Source: Flavobacterium sp. (GTDB lineage: Bacteria > Bacteroidota > Bacteroidia > Flavobacteriales > Flavobacteriaceae). Taken from it: a stretch of DNA of 21,544 nucleotides. Numbering within the stretch: the first letter of the stretch is position 1; each line of letters starts with the position of its first letter. The stretch is from the NCBI RefSeq assembly GCF_030146175.1, contig NZ_JASLCE010000068.1, positions 1 through 21,544 of the forward strand, given 5' to 3'. A program made the translations under genes and the position numbers. The notes under the pieces were generated by a model. The model was not told the origin of the DNA and did no database searches. It worked only from the letters and a program-made list of their open reading frames with translations. This document shows positions 15,438 through 21,536 of the stretch, piece by piece.

Positions 15438-15445
15438 TATATTTG
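15438..15445 (+). promoter_or_regulatory. Promoter -7 element for the DUF4870-PadR-PspC-GIN cluster
   Basis: TATATTTG is an exact TAnnTTTG match, 73 bases before the ATG at 15519. No TTG lies 17-23 bases upstream. The implied leader of roughly 65 bases carries the ATCAATC repeats. Confidence 0.6.
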
Positions 15446-15488
15446 TATAAGAAAATAATAGCTAATCAATAGTATTATAGAAACGAGA

Positions 15489-15502
15489 ATCAATCATCAA
15501 TC
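15489..15502 (+). repeat. ATCAATC tandem repeat in the leader of the DUF4870 gene (two units)
   Basis: ATCAATC at 15489-15495 and 15496-15502 is followed by AAAAAACAATAGTATT and the ATG at 15519. The same unit recurs four times before the PadR gene, and a degenerate form precedes the GIN lipoprotein gene. The A-rich, G-poor leader may help ribosomes load without a Shine-Dalgarno site. Confidence 0.7.
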
Positions 15503-15518
15503 AAAAAACAATAGTATT

Positions 15519-15974
15519 ATGAACACAACAACTAACGAAAAGAACACTGCGACGATCATGCATCTAAGCACCTTAAGTCAGTATTTTATTCCATTCGGGA
15601 ATTATTTCTTCCCAATATTAATCTGGGCTTTTAAAAAAGACAAATCGGATTTTGTGGATTACAACGGAAAACAAACCCTTAATTTTCAGTTAAGCATGTT
15701 GTTATACTCTCTAATCCTATTATTAGTATCGGTGCCGATATTGCTGTATACGATTTTTAAAAACATTTCATTTAGCAATTTTGACGGTAGCGACCTAATC
15801 ATCCGCGAAATGTCGACAGCTAATATTTCGGGAATCGTAATTGTAGCCGCAATTGCCGCACTGTTATTCTGCTTTTTAAAAGTAATGGAATTTTTCCTGG
15901 TGATTTATGCCGCGGTAAAAAGCAGTAACGGACAGAAATACCATTACCCATTAAGTATCAACTTTTTAAGATAA
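15519..15974 (+). CDS. DUF4870-domain membrane protein
   Basis: 151 residues. A small inner-membrane protein of the DUF4870 (Tic20-like) group: an N-terminal tail, then MHLSTLSQYFIPFGNYFFPILIWAFKKDKSDFVDYNGKQTLNFQLS, which carries the family's membrane hairpin and the conserved DxxGKQxLNFQ element (about 43-58). Two to three further hydrophobic segments follow (about 58-80 and 104-132), and a short C-terminus with YHYPLSINFLR. Its function is unknown. It appears to be the first gene of the cluster with padR and pspC, 73 bases ahead of padR, with related leader repeats in front of both. Confidence 0.85.
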   Translation: MNTTTNEKNTATIMHLSTLSQYFIPFGNYFFPILIWAFKKDKSDFVDYNGKQTLNFQLSMLLYSLILLLVSVPILLYTIFKNISFSNFDGSDLIIREMSTANISGIVIVAAIAALLFCFLKVMEFFLVIYAAVKSSNGQKYHYPLSINFLR

Positions 15975-15978
15975 AAAA

Positions 15979-16011
15979 ATCAATCATCAATCACATCATC
16001 AATCATCAATC
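15979..16011 (+). repeat. ATCAATC heptamer repeat before padR (four units)
   Basis: Units lie at 15979-15985, 15986-15992, 15998-16004 and 16005-16011, in two tandem pairs separated by ACATC. The block fills the gap between the DUF4870 stop and the padR leader and matches the leader of the DUF4870 gene over about 20 bases, including the following A-run. Confidence 0.75.
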
Positions 16012-16016
16012 AAAAA

Positions 16017-16058
16017 ATGAACAGTTTAATCTCAAAAAAGAAATTCTATGAACATTGA
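16017..16058 (+). CDS. Possible 13-codon leader ORF overlapping the padR start
   Basis: ATG at 16017 follows the repeat block and A-run in the same way as the true DUF4870 start, and opens a frame of 13 codons (MNSLISKKKFYEH) that ends in TGA at 16056-16058, past the padR ATG at 16048 and in another frame. Ribosomes ending there could re-start at padR. It may equally be chance. Confidence 0.3.
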   Translation: MNSLISKKKFYEH

Positions 16059-16380
16059 GAACACTAAAGCTCAGATGCGCAAAGGAATTCTGGAATTCTG
16101 CATCCTCTCCGTGATCAAGGAAAAAGATGCGTATACATCCGAAATTCTGGACACCCTAAAAAACGCAAAACTACTCGTTGTGGAAGGCACCGTATACCCT
16201 TTGTTGACCCGGTTAAAAAACGACGGATTATTAAATTACCGTTGGGAAGAATCGACCTCCGGGCCACCGAGAAAATACTACAGCCTAACCGAAGAAGGAC
16301 ACGAATTTTTAAAAGAATTAAATAGTACCTGGACAGAACTATCTGATGCAGTAACCATTATAACCAGCCAAAACCAATAG
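16048..16380 (+). CDS. PadR-family transcriptional regulator
   Basis: 110 residues, the short (PadR-s1-like) type. The winged helix-turn-helix spans about 12-85: RKGILEFCILSVIKEKDAYTSEILDTL, then VEGTVYPLLTRLKNDGLL as recognition helix, and the wing WEESTSGPPRKYYSLTEEG, all close to the family pattern. A C-terminal dimerisation helix follows. PadR proteins bind DNA as dimers and are usually repressors of the genes beside them. The stop lies only 2 bases before the PspC start, so the two are almost certainly co-translated, which suggests that PadR controls this cluster, including itself. Confidence 0.95.
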   Translation: MNIENTKAQMRKGILEFCILSVIKEKDAYTSEILDTLKNAKLLVVEGTVYPLLTRLKNDGLLNYRWEESTSGPPRKYYSLTEEGHEFLKELNSTWTELSDAVTIITSQNQ

Positions 16381-16382
16381 CC

Positions 16383-18113
16383 ATGAACAAAACAGTAAGT
16401 ATAAATTTAGGAGGTTTTTTCTTTCATATAGATGAAGACGCCTTTCAGAAATTGAACCGATACTTCGATGCAATCAAGCGCTCCTTATCCCCTGATGGCC
16501 GGGACGAAATCATGAATGACATCGAAAGTAGAATTGCAGAACTTTTGTCGGAGAAACTTTCGAGCGACAAACAAGTAGTAAGTCTAAACGAGATCGATCA
16601 GGTTATCGCCGTAATGGGTCAACCGGAAGATTACCGACTGGAAGACGATACCGATACTCCGAAACAGACTTATACCACCCATTCATCCAACGGTTCCAAA
16701 AAACTATACCGTGACAAAGAAAAAGGAATGCTGGGTGGTGTAGCGGCCGGTTTTGGACACTATATCGGACTGGATCCGCTTTGGTTACGAATCATTCTGA
16801 TCTTATTAACATTGGCCGGATTCGGAGCCGGAATTGTAGCCTATATCATTTTATGGATTCTGGTTCCGGAGGCAAAATCTACGGCAGAAAAGCTGGAAAT
16901 GACCGGAGAAGCGATTACGATATCGAATATCGAAAAGAAGGTTCGTGAAGGCTTTGGGGAAATCACCGACAAGATCAACAATCTTGATCATCAAAAAATA
17001 GCCGATGAAGCCAAAAGCGGTGCTACAAAAGTAGCCACAACTATAGAGGATGTTTTTCTGGTAATTTTTAAAGTTTTTGCCAAAGTAATCGGCGCTATAA
17101 TCGTGATCTTTTCCTTAATGGGATTAATCGGAATCGTGGTAACCTCCTTTATGATGATCTTTACCGCAGCGATACCCAACTCCCCTTTCTTTGACTTTAT
17201 GAATGCGTTTAACTATACCGATATGCCGATGTGGTTATTGGGTCTGCTAACGTTTTTAAGCATTGGAATTCCGTTATTTTTCTTCTTCCTGTTGGGATTG
17301 AAAATTCTGGTAAACAACCTGCGTTCTATCGGGAATGTAGCGAAGTTCACCTTATTGGGAATCTGGATTATTTCATTGATCATGTTGATCTACTTAGGAA
17401 TCCGTCAGGCGACAGAAGTTGGTTTTGAAGGCAAAGTAGTCGAAAAAAAGAATATCGATTTAACCGTTAACGACACCTTACATATCAAGATGCGTTTTAA
17501 CGATTATTTCTCCAAAACAGCCGATAGCGACACGGAATTCCGATTTGCACAGGATTCGGCACAAAACGAGGTAATTTATTCCAACAATATTGAAGTACAT
17601 ATACTAAGAACGTCGGAAGCACCTTATGTTCAAATCGAAAAAGTAGCCGGAGGACATTCGTTATCCGATGCGCGCAAAAGAGCTGAAAAAATCAAATATA
17701 ACTTTGAAATTAAAGACAATACGTTATTCTTAGACAACTATTTACTGACCGGTATCGTAAATAAATACCGCAACCAAAAAGTTAGAGTATACCTATATCT
17801 TCCGGAAGGCCTTATTATTCATCCGGGTGAAAATGTAGACGATTATCTGGAAAACAATTATTCGAATTATTACCTGCAAGGTGGTAATGATCAATACCAC
17901 TACCGTGTTGAAAAAGAAGAATTAAAATGTCTGGACTGCCCAATAGATGAAAATGGAGAGTGGAATGAAGATGACGCCGACAGCACTAGCACCACAACCG
18001 TAACCATTAACGGGCAAGGCGTTCAGATTAAAGAAAATTCCAAAAAAGAAATCACCAAAAGTGTTGAAGGTGTTGAATTACGAAAAGATAAAATCATTAT
18101 CAACACCAAATAA
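16383..18113 (+). CDS. PspC-domain membrane protein
   Basis: 576 residues, far longer than PspC of E. coli (about 120). An N-terminal cytoplasmic domain (1-90, with NDIESRIAELL and VIAVMGQPEDY) is of the kind found before PspC domains in Bacteroidota. The PspC domain itself spans about 106-163 (KLYRDKEKGMLGGVAAGFGHYIGLDPLWLRII). Further membrane segments lie at about 222-262, 281-310 and 322-342. The remaining 230 residues form a soluble, probably extracytoplasmic domain rich in short beta strands (LHIKMRFNDYF and VRVYLYLPEGLIIHPG), which recalls the GIN-type beta-helix proteins. PspC belongs to the phage-shock membrane-stress response; here no PspA or PspF is nearby. Likely role: membrane-stress sensor or surface protein regulated with PadR. 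Confidence 0.9.
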   Translation: MNKTVSINLGGFFFHIDEDAFQKLNRYFDAIKRSLSPDGRDEIMNDIESRIAELLSEKLSSDKQVVSLNEIDQVIAVMGQPEDYRLEDDTDTPKQTYTTHSSNGSKKLYRDKEKGMLGGVAAGFGHYIGLDPLWLRIILILLTLAGFGAGIVAYIILWILVPEAKSTAEKLEMTGEAITISNIEKKVREGFGEITDKINNLDHQKIADEAKSGATKVATTIEDVFLVIFKVFAKVIGAIIVIFSLMGLIGIVVTSFMMIFTAAIPNSPFFDFMNAFNYTDMPMWLLGLLTFLSIGIPLFFFFLLGLKILVNNLRSIGNVAKFTLLGIWIISLIMLIYLGIRQATEVGFEGKVVEKKNIDLTVNDTLHIKMRFNDYFSKTADSDTEFRFAQDSAQNEVIYSNNIEVHILRTSEAPYVQIEKVAGGHSLSDARKRAEKIKYNFEIKDNTLFLDNYLLTGIVNKYRNQKVRVYLYLPEGLIIHPGENVDDYLENNYSNYYLQGGNDQYHYRVEKEELKCLDCPIDENGEWNEDDADSTSTTTVTINGQGVQIKENSKKEITKSVEGVELRKDKIIINTK

Positions 18114-18121
18114 ATGAATTG

Positions 18122-18157
18122 CGGTAAAGTTGGCCGATGCGAAAGTCGACTTTACCG
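18122..18157 (+). other. Intercistronic hairpin between the PspC and GIN-domain genes
   Basis: CGGTAAAGT (18122-18130) pairs with ACTTTACCG (18149-18157), and the inner TGGC/GTCG adds four more pairs, two of them wobbles, around a 10-base loop. It starts 9 bases after the PspC stop and is followed by only TTTC. It could be a weak attenuator or an mRNA-stabilising or processing site that lets the GIN gene be expressed at a different level. Confidence 0.65.
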
Positions 18158-18198
18158 TTTCAAAAAGAGCATCAACCAACCATCAAAAAACGAATATT

Positions 18199-18942
18199 AT
18201 GATCAAACTAGCTATTCATTTTGCAAAAATAGTAATTGCAGCGACAGCAGCATTACTATTCGGTTCCTGTAACAACATCAACATGCCTAACTTTCAAAAA
18301 GTTGACGGTGACGGTCATGTAACCACTCAAACACGAAATATCACCTCAAACTTTACCTCTATTTCAGCTTCCCGCGGATTAGAAATCGTTCTGGTACAAG
18401 CTCCTGAAACCAAAGTAACCGTTAAAGCCGATAGCAATTTACAAGGCCATATCAAAACGGAAGTAGTCGAAGGCGAATTGCAAATTACGTCCGATGTCAA
18501 TATCCGAAATGCGGAATCGAAAACCGTATATGTAGCACTTCCCAAACTGGATTCTTTTCAGGCGTCAAGCGGCGTAAGTGTAAGCAGTACCAATATGTTA
18601 CGCAACAACACCATTGCTTTTTCATCCAGTAGTGGCAGTAATATCACTGTAAAAGTAAGCGCCGAAACCGTTAGTTGTGAAAGCAGCAGTGGTAGCGAAA
18701 TAAAAATTACCGGTGAAGCAAACCGTCTGGAAACGGATTCTTCCAGTGGAAGTAGCATCGTTGCACGTGATTTTACGGTAAAAGATGCGACCGCAGATGC
18801 TTCAAGCGGAAGCAGTATTGTACTCAATGCTACGCAAAGTCTTACTGCCGAAGCAAGCAGTGGCAGTTCGGTTTCCTATATCGGAAGTCCAAGCCTTCTA
18901 AAAAAGAAAGTCTCATCCGGTGGCAGTGTGTCACCTTACTAA
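18199..18942 (+). CDS. GIN-domain (DUF2807) lipoprotein with SSG repeats
   Basis: 247 residues from the ATG at 18199; the frame extends upstream only to a TTG inside the hairpin. The lipoprotein signal ends at FGSC with Cys24, then a GIN (DUF2807) beta-solenoid: ISASRGLEIVLVQAPETKVTVKADSNLQGHIKTEV is the typical opening. A striking repeat follows: SSG or SSSG turns occur with Gly at residues 125, 146, 165, 184, 204, 222 and 241, a spacing of 18-21, which fits one solenoid rung per repeat. The family is annotated as a putative adhesin head domain; in Bacteroidota it often accompanies PadR/PspC genes. It probably sits on the outer membrane. Downstream is a strong terminator, so it closes the cluster. 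Confidence 0.9.
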   Translation: MIKLAIHFAKIVIAATAALLFGSCNNINMPNFQKVDGDGHVTTQTRNITSNFTSISASRGLEIVLVQAPETKVTVKADSNLQGHIKTEVVEGELQITSDVNIRNAESKTVYVALPKLDSFQASSGVSVSSTNMLRNNTIAFSSSSGSNITVKVSAETVSCESSSGSEIKITGEANRLETDSSSGSSIVARDFTVKDATADASSGSSIVLNATQSLTAEASSGSSVSYIGSPSLLKKKVSSGGSVSPY

Positions 18943-18951
18943 TAAATCGGA

Positions 18952-18978
18952 AGCATCGCAATCGCGGTGCTTTTTTTT
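18952..18978 (+). terminator. Rho-independent terminator of the padR-pspC-GIN cluster
   Basis: AGCATCGC (18952-18959) pairs with GCGGTGCT (18964-18971) with one G-T wobble and an AATC loop, followed by eight T in all. It begins 9 bases after the GIN stop codon. Confidence 0.9.
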
Positions 18979-19035
18979 AGGATTAATTTAAGGTAATCAA
19001 CCGCGAAAATAGCCGGTGCGCAGTTATTTTTTACC

Positions 19036-19043
19036 TAAATTTG
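19036..19043 (+). promoter_or_regulatory. Promoter -7 element for the second GIN-domain gene
   Basis: TAAATTTG matches TAnnTTTG exactly, 21 bases before the ATG at 19065. No -33 TTG is visible. Together with the terminator upstream, this makes the second GIN gene an independent transcript. Confidence 0.6.
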
Positions 19044-19064
19044 CGTTTCAAATTCAAATAGTTC

Positions 19065-19898
19065 ATGAAAAAAACGATTTTATTATTTGCCCTATTACTC
19101 ACAGCAACGCTTACATTTGCTCAGAAAAAAGAAAAACTAAAAGGTTCTAAAATTGTAACCGTTACCCAAAAAGATGTTGAAAAATTTGAAAACCTGGAAT
19201 TTGAAGATAATCTTGAAGTATTCCTGGTAAAGGGAGACAAACAGGCTCTGGAAATTGAAGCCGATGATAACCTTCACGAATCTATCAAAGCCGAAATGTA
19301 CGGCAGTACCCTACGCGTTTACACCGATAAAGACATTTCGAATGCTAAAAAACTAAGTGTTCGCGTTACCTATACCAACGATTTAAAAATGATTTCGGCT
19401 AAAAATGAAACCAAACTAAACGCTTTGGCCGATTTACAACTGGATAACATCACAGTAAAAAATTTCGATTATTCGAAGTCTTTTTTAAATGTAAAATCAT
19501 CGTCTTTTACAATTCTGCTAAATGATAAAAGTAAAGCCGAATTAAATGTAAAAGCCGAATTTGCTGCTTTTGAATTGAGTAAAAATGCCGATTTAAAAGT
19601 TTTAGTTGCTACCGCAGAGTCCAAAATTGACTTGTATCAGAAATCCACAGCTACTATCGAAGGTGATTCCGGTATTTCTAAAATCCGATTGGATAATAAC
19701 GCGACCTTAAACGCTAAGAAATTTTCGGTAACCGATATGGAACTGATCACCGAATCGTATACTACCTGTACGGTAAATGCACTTAAAACGATTAGCATCT
19801 TTGCCACCGGGAAATCCGAAATTCAGTTATTCGGAGCGCCAAAAGTCGACATGAAGAATTTTGCCGATAACGCGACCTTATATAAGAAACAACAATAA
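19065..19898 (+). CDS. Secreted GIN-domain (DUF2807) protein, divergent
   Basis: 277 residues. A type I signal peptide ends at TFA-Q (cleavage likely after Ala19), so unlike its neighbour it is not a lipoprotein. The mature part begins with the GIN pattern VEKFENLEFEDNLEVFLVKGDKQALEIEADDNLHESIKAEMYGSTLRVYT and continues as a run of short beta strands (NITVKNF, FTILLNDKSKAELNVKAEF, ATIEGDSGISKIRLDNNATLNAK, and near the end KSEIQLFGAPKVDMKNF). The solenoid lacks the SSG turns of the upstream paralogue and uses Lys/Asn/Asp in their place. It should be a periplasmic or secreted beta-helix protein of unknown function. Its own promoter and a strong terminator bracket it. Confidence 0.82.
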   Translation: MKKTILLFALLLTATLTFAQKKEKLKGSKIVTVTQKDVEKFENLEFEDNLEVFLVKGDKQALEIEADDNLHESIKAEMYGSTLRVYTDKDISNAKKLSVRVTYTNDLKMISAKNETKLNALADLQLDNITVKNFDYSKSFLNVKSSSFTILLNDKSKAELNVKAEFAAFELSKNADLKVLVATAESKIDLYQKSTATIEGDSGISKIRLDNNATLNAKKFSVTDMELITESYTTCTVNALKTISIFATGKSEIQLFGAPKVDMKNFADNATLYKKQQ

Positions 19899-19900
19899 AT

Positions 19901-19930
19901 AAAAAAGCTCCTCTAACGAGGAGCTTTTTT
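19901..19930. terminator. Bidirectional terminator between the second GIN gene and trxB
   Basis: A perfect 13-bp stem AAAAAAGCTCCTC/GAGGAGCTTTTTT with a TAAC loop has an A-run and a T-run at its two sides, serving the convergent GIN and trxB genes. Confidence 0.93.
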
Positions 19931-19949
19931 TATATCGAAAAGTATTCAC

Positions 19950-20897
19950 TTACTCTTTTGAAGCCAAATATCTTTCGGCATCCAAGGCTGCCATACATCC
20001 AGTTCCGGCGGCTGTAATTGCCTGACGGTATACATGATCGGCCGCATCACCGGCTACAAAAACACCCGGTACGTTGGTTTTAGAAGTCCCCGGTTCGTTG
20101 ATGATATATCCGGTTTCATCCAGTTTGATATACTCTTTAAAAATATCGGTATTCGGTTGGTGACCAATCGCTACGAAAAATCCGGTAACCGGAATTTCTT
20201 TTAGCTCTCCGGTAGTTCTGTTTTTCACGCGTACTGCAGTAACCACCTGTCCGTCGCCAATTACCTCATCAGTCTCGGTATTTAACAGGATTTCGATGTT
20301 TTCGGTTTTACGAACACGATCTTCCATGATACGGGATGCACGGAATTTTTCGCTACGCACTAACATTGTCACTTTACGACACAATTTAGACAAGTAGTGT
20401 GCTTCTTCACAGGCACTATCACCGGCTCCTACGATAATCACATCCTGATTGCGGTAGAAAAATCCGTCACAAACGGCACAAGCCGAAACACCACCTCCTA
20501 ATTGCAGGTATTTTTGTTCGGATGGCAATCCTAAATATTTAGCAGAAGCACCGGTACTGATAATTACCGTCTCACAATGGATTTCTTTTGTATCGTTGAT
20601 CCAAACTTTATGTACAGATCCGGAAAAGTCCACTTTTGTAGCCCATCCGTCTCTAACATCGGTACCAAAACGTTTAGCTTGTTCCTGTAACTGTACCATC
20701 ATTTCCGGTCCGGTTACACCATCCGGATAGCCCGGAAAGTTTTCCACTTCGTTTGTTGTTGTTAATTGTCCGCCCGGTTGTGTTCCCTGGTATAGCACCG
20801 GATTCATGTTTGCTCTGGCTGCATAGATCGCTGCGGTATATCCGGCAGGTCCCGAACCAATAATCAAACATTTTACTTTTTCAATGGTATCTGACAT
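19950..20897 (-). CDS. trxB: Thioredoxin-disulfide reductase
   Basis: 315 residues, normal for low-molecular-weight TrxB. It uses NADPH and FAD to reduce thioredoxin in the cytoplasm. The FAD motif is GSGPAG (14-19), with PGGQLTTTNEVENFPG (41-56) following as in the family. The redox-active disulfide is CAVC (Cys140/Cys143), and the nucleotide motif is GAGDSA (157-162). The C-terminal FAD motif VPGVFVAGDAAD is intact. The residues that usually bind the 2'-phosphate of NADPH (HRRxxFR in E. coli) appear here as VRSEKFRAS (180-188), with fewer arginines. It is a single-gene unit with its own -7 box. Confidence 0.95.
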   Translation of the reverse strand: MSDTIEKVKCLIIGSGPAGYTAAIYAARANMNPVLYQGTQPGGQLTTTNEVENFPGYPDGVTGPEMMVQLQEQAKRFGTDVRDGWATKVDFSGSVHKVWINDTKEIHCETVIISTGASAKYLGLPSEQKYLQLGGGVSACAVCDGFFYRNQDVIIVGAGDSACEEAHYLSKLCRKVTMLVRSEKFRASRIMEDRVRKTENIEILLNTETDEVIGDGQVVTAVRVKNRTTGELKEIPVTGFFVAIGHQPNTDIFKEYIKLDETGYIINEPGTSKTNVPGVFVAGDAADHVYRQAITAAGTGCMAALDAERYLASKE

Positions 20898-20924
20898 AAT
20901 CTGTTTTTATTTTTTTAGCGATAG

Positions 20925-20932
20925 CAAATGTA
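20925..20932 (-). promoter_or_regulatory. Promoter -7 element for trxB
   Basis: On the minus strand this reads TACATTTG, an exact TAnnTTTG match 27 bases before the ATG. A TTTG at 20957-20960 gives a 24-base spacing to the -33 box, one base outside the usual range. Confidence 0.6.
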
Positions 20933-21014
20933 AGCCTTAATTAAAAAAGATGTATACAAAATGGATTAGTTTTAACTATGCTAAAATAAATATGATTTAT
21001 TTTTCAAAAACGTT

Positions 21015-21043
21015 TTGCATTTTAAAATTAAGTTCTATATTTG
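21015..21043 (+). promoter_or_regulatory. Promoter of tRNA-Pro
   Basis: TTG (21015-21017), 18-base spacer, TATATTTG (21036-21043): a full match to the Flavobacterium TTG-N17-23-TAnnTTTG promoter. It ends 21 bases before the tRNA gene. Confidence 0.85.
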
Positions 21044-21064
21044 CACCCACAATAACAGACCGCA

Positions 21065-21139
21065 CGGGGTGTAGCGTAGCCCGGTCATCGCGCCTGGTTT
21101 GGGACCAGGAGGTCGCAGGTTCGAATCCTGCCACCCCGA
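21065..21139 (+). tRNA. tRNA-Pro, anticodon UGG
   Basis: The full cloverleaf can be drawn. Acceptor arms CGGGGTG (21065-21071) and CACCCCG (21132-21138) pair perfectly, with A21139 as discriminator. The D stem is GCG/CGC. The anticodon stem CCTGG/CCAGG encloses loop TTTGGGA with anticodon TGG at 21100-21102. The T arm is GCAGG-TTCGAAT-CCTGC. CCA is not encoded (CAG follows). UGG reads proline codons. Confidence 0.96.
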
Positions 21140-21142
21140 CAG

Positions 21143-21174
21143 AAAGGAATCACTATTTAGTGGTTCCTTTTTTT
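21143..21174 (+). terminator. Terminator of tRNA-Pro
   Basis: A 12-bp stem AAAGGAATCACT/AGTGGTTCCTTT (one T-G wobble) with an ATTT loop is followed by a run of T to 21174. It starts 4 bases after the tRNA. Confidence 0.9.
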
Positions 21175-21500
21175 ATACACTTTACTTAAGCAATGTAATT
21201 ATTAATAGGAAGTAAAAGTTTCTACTTAGAAATAAGCAATCCTTTACATTTTAAAGTATTCTCCCCTATCTTTTTTTTGTCATTATAAACCGAAAAATTA
21301 AAAAACATCAAGTTCGTACAACGCAACATCTAATTGTATATAGCTTATAAGTTTCCCAAAACACTGACTACGTATATAAAATTTTTCACTTCCCTTACTT
21401 ATTGCACAACCTTTCCGTCTAATATTCAAAAAGTTACCGATTAAGTTATTTTTAATTAAAAAAAATAAGCAAATAGTACTGATTAATTAAAATTATGTTT
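21175..21500. other. AT-rich intergenic spacer between two RNA promoters/genes
   Basis: About 330 bases of AT-rich DNA. I see no coding frame with convincing composition, no strong hairpin and no repeat shared with the rest of the window. It only separates tRNA-Pro from the promoter at 21501. Confidence 0.6.
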
Positions 21501-21508
21501 TATATTTG
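21501..21508 (+). promoter_or_regulatory. Promoter -7 element for a gene at the right edge
   Basis: TATATTTG followed by GCAC repeats the tRNA-Pro promoter box and its next four bases (TATATTTGCAC in both). No TTG is seen at the -33 position. Confidence 0.65.
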
Positions 21509-21536
21509 CACTCGCAAGGACGAAATAAGTCTAAAG

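Larger units (their letters stand above)
15076..15518 (+). other. 443-base intergenic region with a promoter at its right end
   Basis: No gene is supported here. One AT-rich frame of 65 codons (15253-15450, GTG start) has unlikely composition and runs through the promoter. A weak 8-bp stem with two wobbles follows the upstream stop near 15075-15095 and may end that transcript. GCGGC (15271-15275) and GCCGC (15298-15302) form a short inverted repeat. The right end holds the promoter and leader of the DUF4870 gene. Confidence 0.6.

Noticed and set aside
15253..15450. A 65-codon frame with a GTG start in the 443-base gap before the DUF4870 gene
   Set aside because: It has no homology I recognise, its composition is that of AT-rich noncoding DNA, and it runs through the -7 box at 15438-15445.
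18565..18940. CRISPR array or tandem DNA repeat in the SSG region
   Set aside because: The repeats are at the protein level in an intact reading frame. The DNA units vary in codons and length and there are no unique spacers.
20950..21189. A 79-codon frame on the plus strand across the tRNA-Pro gene
   Set aside because: It reads through the promoter, the tRNA and its terminator, so it is a chance frame.
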